A stretch of DNA of 64,000 bases from positions 12,069,736 through 12,133,735 of the forward strand of contig CM056742.1 in NCBI GenBank assembly GCA_029851415.1, given 5' to 3'. Below the pieces are notes generated by a model that worked only from the letters and a program-made list of their open reading frames with translations, ran no database searches and had not been told where the DNA came from. The stretch is from Eretmocerus hayati (lineage: Eukaryota > Arthropoda > Insecta > Hymenoptera > Aphelinidae). The translations under genes were made by a program, and so were the position numbers. Shown in pieces: positions 58,556-64,000 of this stretch (positions within the stretch are counted from its first letter, which is position 1; each line of letters begins with the position of its first letter).

Positions 58556-61500
58556 TAAGAGGTAAAAAGATGTATTAGTTCGCCAATGTTATACCCACAT
58601 ACAACCCGGTATCATCTTGTCGATCCAATGCCGTTTTACCGCTCCAAGCATTGGATTACGCGCGAGCTTTTCCGCACCCCGGACAGATTAACGTTCATTA
58701 GTCGCTCTGAAGACACTCTAATGATATGGCTAGAGTTAACGTGTGGATGCTGATATCGGTATTTGCTTAGTTGTACATATCGGAGATTTCTATCGATCTG
58801 GGCTTTTTTTAAAGTGTGATGAGGATCAAAAATTGACTTATGGATGCTGTGTTCATTTTTTGGTCATCATTTTTATCTTAATCTCGATGCATTTTCAGTA
58901 ACAAATGATTCCATTCAATCTTCGGACCAAGTTCACTAATGAAGCCATCGAAAATTAGTACATTATTGTACGGGTAACAAAATTTGGATGTCTTACAGAG
59001 ATTTTGTCCTGACCAGGGCTTTTGAAATGGTCATCGCATTCGAAGTGATCACTGCAAAAGGACAGGGATGGAACAGAAAATTCTCAAGATACTCTTCTAG
59101 TGATCTTGTCAAAGTGAAAACATCTAGAAAAACTTCCTCCAAGCCCATCTTCCCACTCGATTCAGGATAACATCTTGTTCTAATCAAATTAGAACTATTC
59201 ATGATATAGCCTTGAACCATTCAATCATTTTCTACATGTCCAGGAACTGGATGAACCTTATACCCAAGGATGGCAGTTTACACATGTGTCGATCAGACAC
59301 CTTATGCATATATTTTATTGTCAAAACGAATTGCAAGAAAAGTTATCTCAGACGAGATAGAACAACATGGAGATAATAATTCTCTTGGAAACAGTACACT
59401 TGATTTTATCTCACAATTTCCAATCATCACTGAAATTAGTCGCAATTCAATGACTCTTATACTTTCCACAAGCGCCCACTCGCTGATCTGTGATATTGTT
59501 GGATCAAAATAACTCTCTATACTTGATGCGCATCTGCTTGCAGAAGTGTAAGCTCACAGAGCAACACTTTTTTACGAGCCATCCGAGCTACTGTTGGTTT
59601 TGCGAGCCGCCACCGCATCACGACGGATATACTCCAGCATCGTACTTCAAGAGGCTTCTTCGACTGTATTTAGTAACACTATGTGCGCTCACTCGACCGT
59701 GAAATTGCTTGAGCGAATCCTGATGGAGAATATATCTCTACAGAGGCTATCATAAGCTTATTATTACATGCTGCGGTGGAAATATGGCTGGCTATACTGT
59801 GTTCGAGTGATGGTTCTTCATAGATGGTCAAAAAGACACTTTTCGCATTTTGACCGAAAACTGAGATCGAATTATATGAGTCTGGTCAATTTAGCAGAGT
59901 TAAGGTCTTTGTTGACAGTTACGCTTTGTTATATTTACTTGGATAACTGTGGTAATTCTAAAGATAATACATGCAAACCAGAGTTCCGACCAGGCACTAG
60001 TGAGTGGTTTCCCTCGATTGAAGTTGTTTGGAGGTTGGCTCAGTTTTCTATCATTTCCTTTGGTAACCCTGAATACCTTTATGGTGATCGCACAAGCTTT
60101 TTCCAGTAACCCATCGCTCCTCGATAGTTCAAATCAAAATCAGAAACGTCTATATTGTTCAACATGGAATATCTTACTGCAAGAGATATGAGACTCCATC
60201 ATCAGTATTCTTCAAAGAATTCCCGACAAGTAGCAAATGTCTTTGGTCACAAATCATCTTCCGTAAGCGAAATACATTGAGGAAAAACATAACCAGCATT
60301 GCAGAAGCTACTTGCCGCAAATAATTCTCGCACTGAGAAGAGGCATCAAACCGTGCGAAAAAATTCACCACGGTAATGCGCTCTCACCTCAGCGTCGCTC
60401 AGCATGAGAATCGTTAATGACTCCATCACGAAAAGAGCAATGTGCAGCTCCTTCCGTAATGCTGCACATTTGCACTCCGCACGAGTTCCGTGGAATGACT
60501 GAACGCTGACAGTCAATCTCTTTCCCGAGCTCGCGCTTCGTCAACTCAAACGTGATAATATTCGTTAAGGCCAACGACACGAGGATTCGTAAATGAACCA
60601 AAAGGTACCGCATTGAAGCGTCCCTAACCTGTCTTTGGCATGCGCAGTTTGCAATAAAATCTTGCGCACTCGAAGGAAACTATAAAAGTTGCAAATCCTT
60701 TCGATGCAAGTATGATGTTTGAGTCTCTTCTATGTACAATAAGCATAGTTGGATGATAATTACCCTTGCGCATGCGCGTATAAAATTTAGCGAGCGCGAA
60801 TCGACATCGTTGGTCGTAGCTTGAGGCGCCAAAGCTCATCTAGCCACCAACACCTCGGAGATCAAGTGTGGAGATACGGTTCGGTCTATACTATTCGTTC
60901 GCTGTATTTGACGTACATAACCTAAAAATCGAGCTAGCGATCTGCAAAATGAGCATAATGAGTGGAAAGAATTGTGAGCGTATGATACATATAGTCGGGT
61001 ATATATTACTTGCGGATGTGCGTTATGGGGTCCGGAACAGGTTTCGCTGATAGGGCATCTCGGAATGCGCGCGCAAGTGGCCTCTTGAATTTTACGAGCT
61101 GCGCCCGAGGAAAATTCAGAAGCTACGCTATAGGCTTTTCCTTCTGTAGTGTTTGTAGAATGGTGTATAGTTAACCGCCTTAGCTTGAGTATTTGCGTTT
61201 TACGATTGAGCTGCTTGGTGAAACGACTTTTTTGCCGCGTCTATCAACCTGTTTACAGCGTGTTTAAGCGCCGACTCCGCTGTTGGATCGTCTTTATCTT
61301 CATCCTTGCCAGGATTGCCTTGTAGTTACTGCATATATAAAGATCTGAACTTGGGCTGCTACGGCTAAGCAAAGATGATGATTGAGCAAAGTTAGTGCTG
61401 AAGCATATTTTATAATTTACGTGCTTGAGTTGGGATTCATTTCCGAAGCACGAACCTCGTTAGAGTATAAACGTAAGTTGATCAGATTGTCGATCATGAA

Positions 61501-62519
61501 TGTTGCGTTGATTGAGCTCACTTTATGGACTGCTCGACTTATCTTGAACTAACTTAGGCATCAATTAGTGATTAAGGACCCAACAGGGTTTAGGTTTGCC
61601 TGCCAGTTTAATTGACAAGGATAATCAGAGTCCCCCCACCCCTCCAGGTTGGATGCTGTTGTGGTGCGATTGTAATTAATTGACTCTCATTGGAGGCTGC
61701 GAATTACTTGCCAGAACTTTTGGGAATTTGGTGCACTTCTCGATTAATCTCAGCCGGTTTTACTATGAAATCTTTCTGATTCATCGCAGATTACGTATAA
61801 GGTTAACTGGATTCTTGATCACGTGACTGCTTCAGGAACTGGGAACAGACTTGGTTCGTTGATTTGTACAGATTTTCAGTGATTGATACCATTAATTGTC
61901 AATGATGTTTCAGAAGCCTATTACAAGATCAACCTATTCAAAGCTTGTTTTCGAACCCTGGGTAGTCTTTGACACTGTTCGCTCAGGTAGATATTGGGCT
62001 TCAATCCGATGAACAAAAATTTTAAAATCTCAATTTCTCGCGTGTGATCCGTGATTGTCATATTGCCGGTAGCTCTCACCGGACATTACATCAATAGACG
62101 CATCAATCCTTGAAAGTTTTCGGGAGGTTCCGCAAGCTTTGATCCATGGTCTTATTTTTCCCGGTTATACGAAATCAGATTCCAAACTTTCCTATCAATG
62201 CTACTGTCAAGCTAATATTCCAAATATGGTCCAAGGTTTTCGATCACCCACTACATGTTTTGCTAGGGTATTGTGCCGAGTTAATCTTTATATTTTGTCC
62301 ATGAATGTCCCAGAAGTCTGAAACTTTTCGATCCGATTCTGACAAGTTTACTAGTATGTTAAGCGGAATATTATCTACTAGATGTTAGTCTCATTCACTG
62401 GGGTCCTATTGAATGATTGCATCAAAATTATGGCAATGTCAGACGACTTTTACAATGTAGGTTCTTGCAAATGTCCGTTGGACCCAGAAAGATTTTCTGC
62501 TTCGTGAATATTTCCACAG
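58556..62519. other. Putative intron or intergenic, unsupported frames only
   Basis: 58988-59170 (+, MSYRDFVLTRAFEMVIAFEV), 59270-59512 (+, MAVYTCVDQTPYAYILLSKR) and 59768-60109 (+) are open frames without splice or domain support. 60370-60860 is CpG-richer and includes GCGCATGCGCGTATAAAATT near 60767-60786, a TATA-like site that could be a promoter; no transcript start is assigned. Confidence 0.35.
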
Positions 62520-62650
62520 GTCAACATTGTTCATTTTCCCGAATGATTTCATCAGCAGTTGATGAATATGCAGCGTCTCATGCTAGTATTGTGGTATCAG
62601 AAGAAATTCCTTGGGCTCAAGATAAAAGTTTGAGTGGAAAAATCATGTAA
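62520..62650 (+). CDS. Candidate terminal exon
   Basis: The acceptor GTGAATATTTCCACAG ends at 62519. Two leading bases then 42 codons and TAA (62648-62650). The product includes MISSAVDEYAASHASIVVSE and EIPWAQDKSL, with codon pattern in its favour. It needs an incoming phase 1, whereas the exon at 40682 leaves phase 2, so the two cannot join directly. No family was recognised. Confidence 0.3.
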
Positions 62651-62806
62651 TCCTCAACCATAATCCTTGATGATCTCCGTAAAAGTCTATACGCCAGGTA
62701 CCTCTGAGGGCCAAGTAAGGAACTCTTTGGTCAGCCCAGGCGTGGTAAGTTTACCTCGGCCGGTAAAAGAATTGGTCTGTATCAGGATGGGAGGAAGAGC
62801 AAACAA

Positions 62807-62808
<2 letters not shown>

Positions 62809-62854
<46 letters not shown>
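62809..62854. repeat. (AG)n microsatellite
   Basis: About 23 uninterrupted AG units followed by purine-rich DNA to about 63040. It explains the Glu/Arg and Ser/Leu repetitive frames on both strands. Confidence 0.97.
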
Positions 62855-62859
<5 letters not shown>

Positions 62860-63049
62860 AAGAGAGAGATAAAGAGAGAGGAGCAGACAACACTCGAGGC
62901 TCTTAATCAAGCAGCGAGGATCCCGTGAGGGAAGATAGAGATGCAGCGCAAGAGAAGAAAGAGAAAGATCATATGGAAGAAGAGGAAGATGTGGATGGGA
63001 GGAAACAAGAGGAGGAGGACAGGGAGGATAGGAGGAGACTGCATTGAAT

Positions 63050-64000
63050 CGCACGCGTGCGGTGCCGAAGTATTATACTATACAGCTGGTATAGGATATC
63101 GGAAAGCATAGTATAAAACGTGAACCGTAAAAGTGCGCGCTTGCTAAGTTTATGGCGCCTCGCGGCTAGCAAAATGCAACGCCAAACGCATCATCCTCGC
63201 GCTTCTTCTAACTATGCTTTTATACACTGTATACATACAATGCTATGCACGATAGTGCACGCCCAAGTTGCGGATCGTATAATATAGATGTGTTCCTGCA
63301 CCATCACTATCGTATTTAGTATGACTGCGTTGCTTTCCTCAGCTCAGATACCCTTTAGGCCGCGTTCACACAATTGTGTATGTGCACAAGTAAGATGCAC
63401 ACGCCTATAATTAAAGACTGGTAATTTTTTGCTTCTAAGGTATGCGGTTCGAGGACTGAAGGTGCAAAAAATTGACTGGATTCCACCTTGCATCGTCGTC
63501 GTAGGAATGGTCGAAGGAAGAGGTTATGTATTGGTTTGTACCGATTGGACTGAACGGAACTTGATCGAGATCGATGTCTTTGTAATGCTGTGATAACTAG
63601 TGATTCGTTTTTTCTATTGAGGATATTCTTGGAATAATTTTTCAAGTTCGCTGAACATCGAATACGATGCCAAAAATAAATACATATCGAGAGAGGGCGT
63701 TGTTCGGTACTATAGAGAATGACTGATGAATGGACAGTCTACAACTTACTTCACATAAGTTTGGAGATGTGTGAACAAAATTTGATGACTTCCTCAAGAT
63801 TATCTTGAAAGGAACTATTTCAACCGAAGATCGTCATGAAATCACGTCAAAGTTAAAGATCCTACTAAAATAGCAGACCTCAACACCCGCGGAAACAGCT
63901 GTCTCTAACTAGTCTAAAGATCGTAAAGTTCTACAATAAACACGAGCATAAAATAGTCATGCGCAGCTACACATGGTGATCTATAACGACTTCTTCAAAA
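63050..64000. other. Sequence to the window end, nothing recognised
   Basis: 63050-63350 has moderately elevated CpG and a TATAAAA near 63113, but no frame with support. A 96-codon minus-strand frame (63355-63645) has an Arg-rich, non-natural composition. No feature is called. Confidence 0.35.

Noticed and set aside
62667..63054. Glu/Arg-rich and Ser/Leu-rich frames
   Set aside because: Translations of the (AG)n microsatellite and its complement.
40912..64000. Search for a homeobox or zinc-finger exon downstream of 40911
   Set aside because: No WFQNRR-like or Cys2-His2 coding sequence was seen on the plus strand, so no DNA-binding domain is claimed.

Overview
The window looks like a non-coding-dominated stretch of an arthropod, probably insect, nuclear genome. 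The reasons are short GT-AG introns, a gene density far below bacterial, no Shine-Dalgarno operons, many degenerate DNA-transposon remnants, undepleted CpG, and a His/Ala/Pro-rich first exon typical of insect developmental transcription factors. A hymenopteran-like genome is my best guess, but this is inference; nothing in the window fixes the taxon.

Layout. 0.4-1.6 kb is a 10-bp minisatellite. 1.8-3.1 kb is a cluster of small palindromic MITE-like elements that share a GC-rich centre; relatives lie at 19.7 kb. 5.2-5.8 kb holds microsatellites. 6.6-7.4 kb holds coding-like open frames, one with an internal TGA and a frame change. 7.5-9.0 kb holds a 52-bp tandem array, a foldback and a 78-bp tandem array. 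9.1-9.9 kb holds two candidate exons, the first with a signal-peptide-like sequence. 12.3-13.0 kb is a ~145-bp satellite that reappears, partly inverted, at 35.6-36.65 kb. Candidate exons on either strand follow at 13.3, 14.1-14.8, 18.5, 23.1 and 25.3 kb. 17.2-18.1 kb is a terminal-inverted-repeat (TIR) element cluster. 20.3-21.5 kb is a striking near-perfect palindrome with ~550-bp arms and a 4-bp target duplication, followed by an older foldback at 21.5-22.2 kb.

The two best gene calls are these. First, a Crypton-type tyrosine recombinase at 30.5-31.7 kb has two exons, an 80-bp intron and a recognisable Arg, His-x-x-Arg, Trp and Tyr set, broken by one extra T in a 7-T run. Second, a first coding exon at 40,682-40,911 encodes a His/Ala/Pro-rich N terminus and ends at a consensus GTAAGT donor. 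No later exon of that gene was recognised, so about 23 kb to the window end may be its first intron; this part also holds a TTAA-flanked MITE at 44.86-45.24 kb and a ~325-bp foldback at 50.3-50.7 kb.

No tRNA, rRNA, CRISPR array or prokaryotic operon was found. Most other open frames are short and unsupported. The candidate exons rest on splice-site context and codon pattern only and need transcript data.
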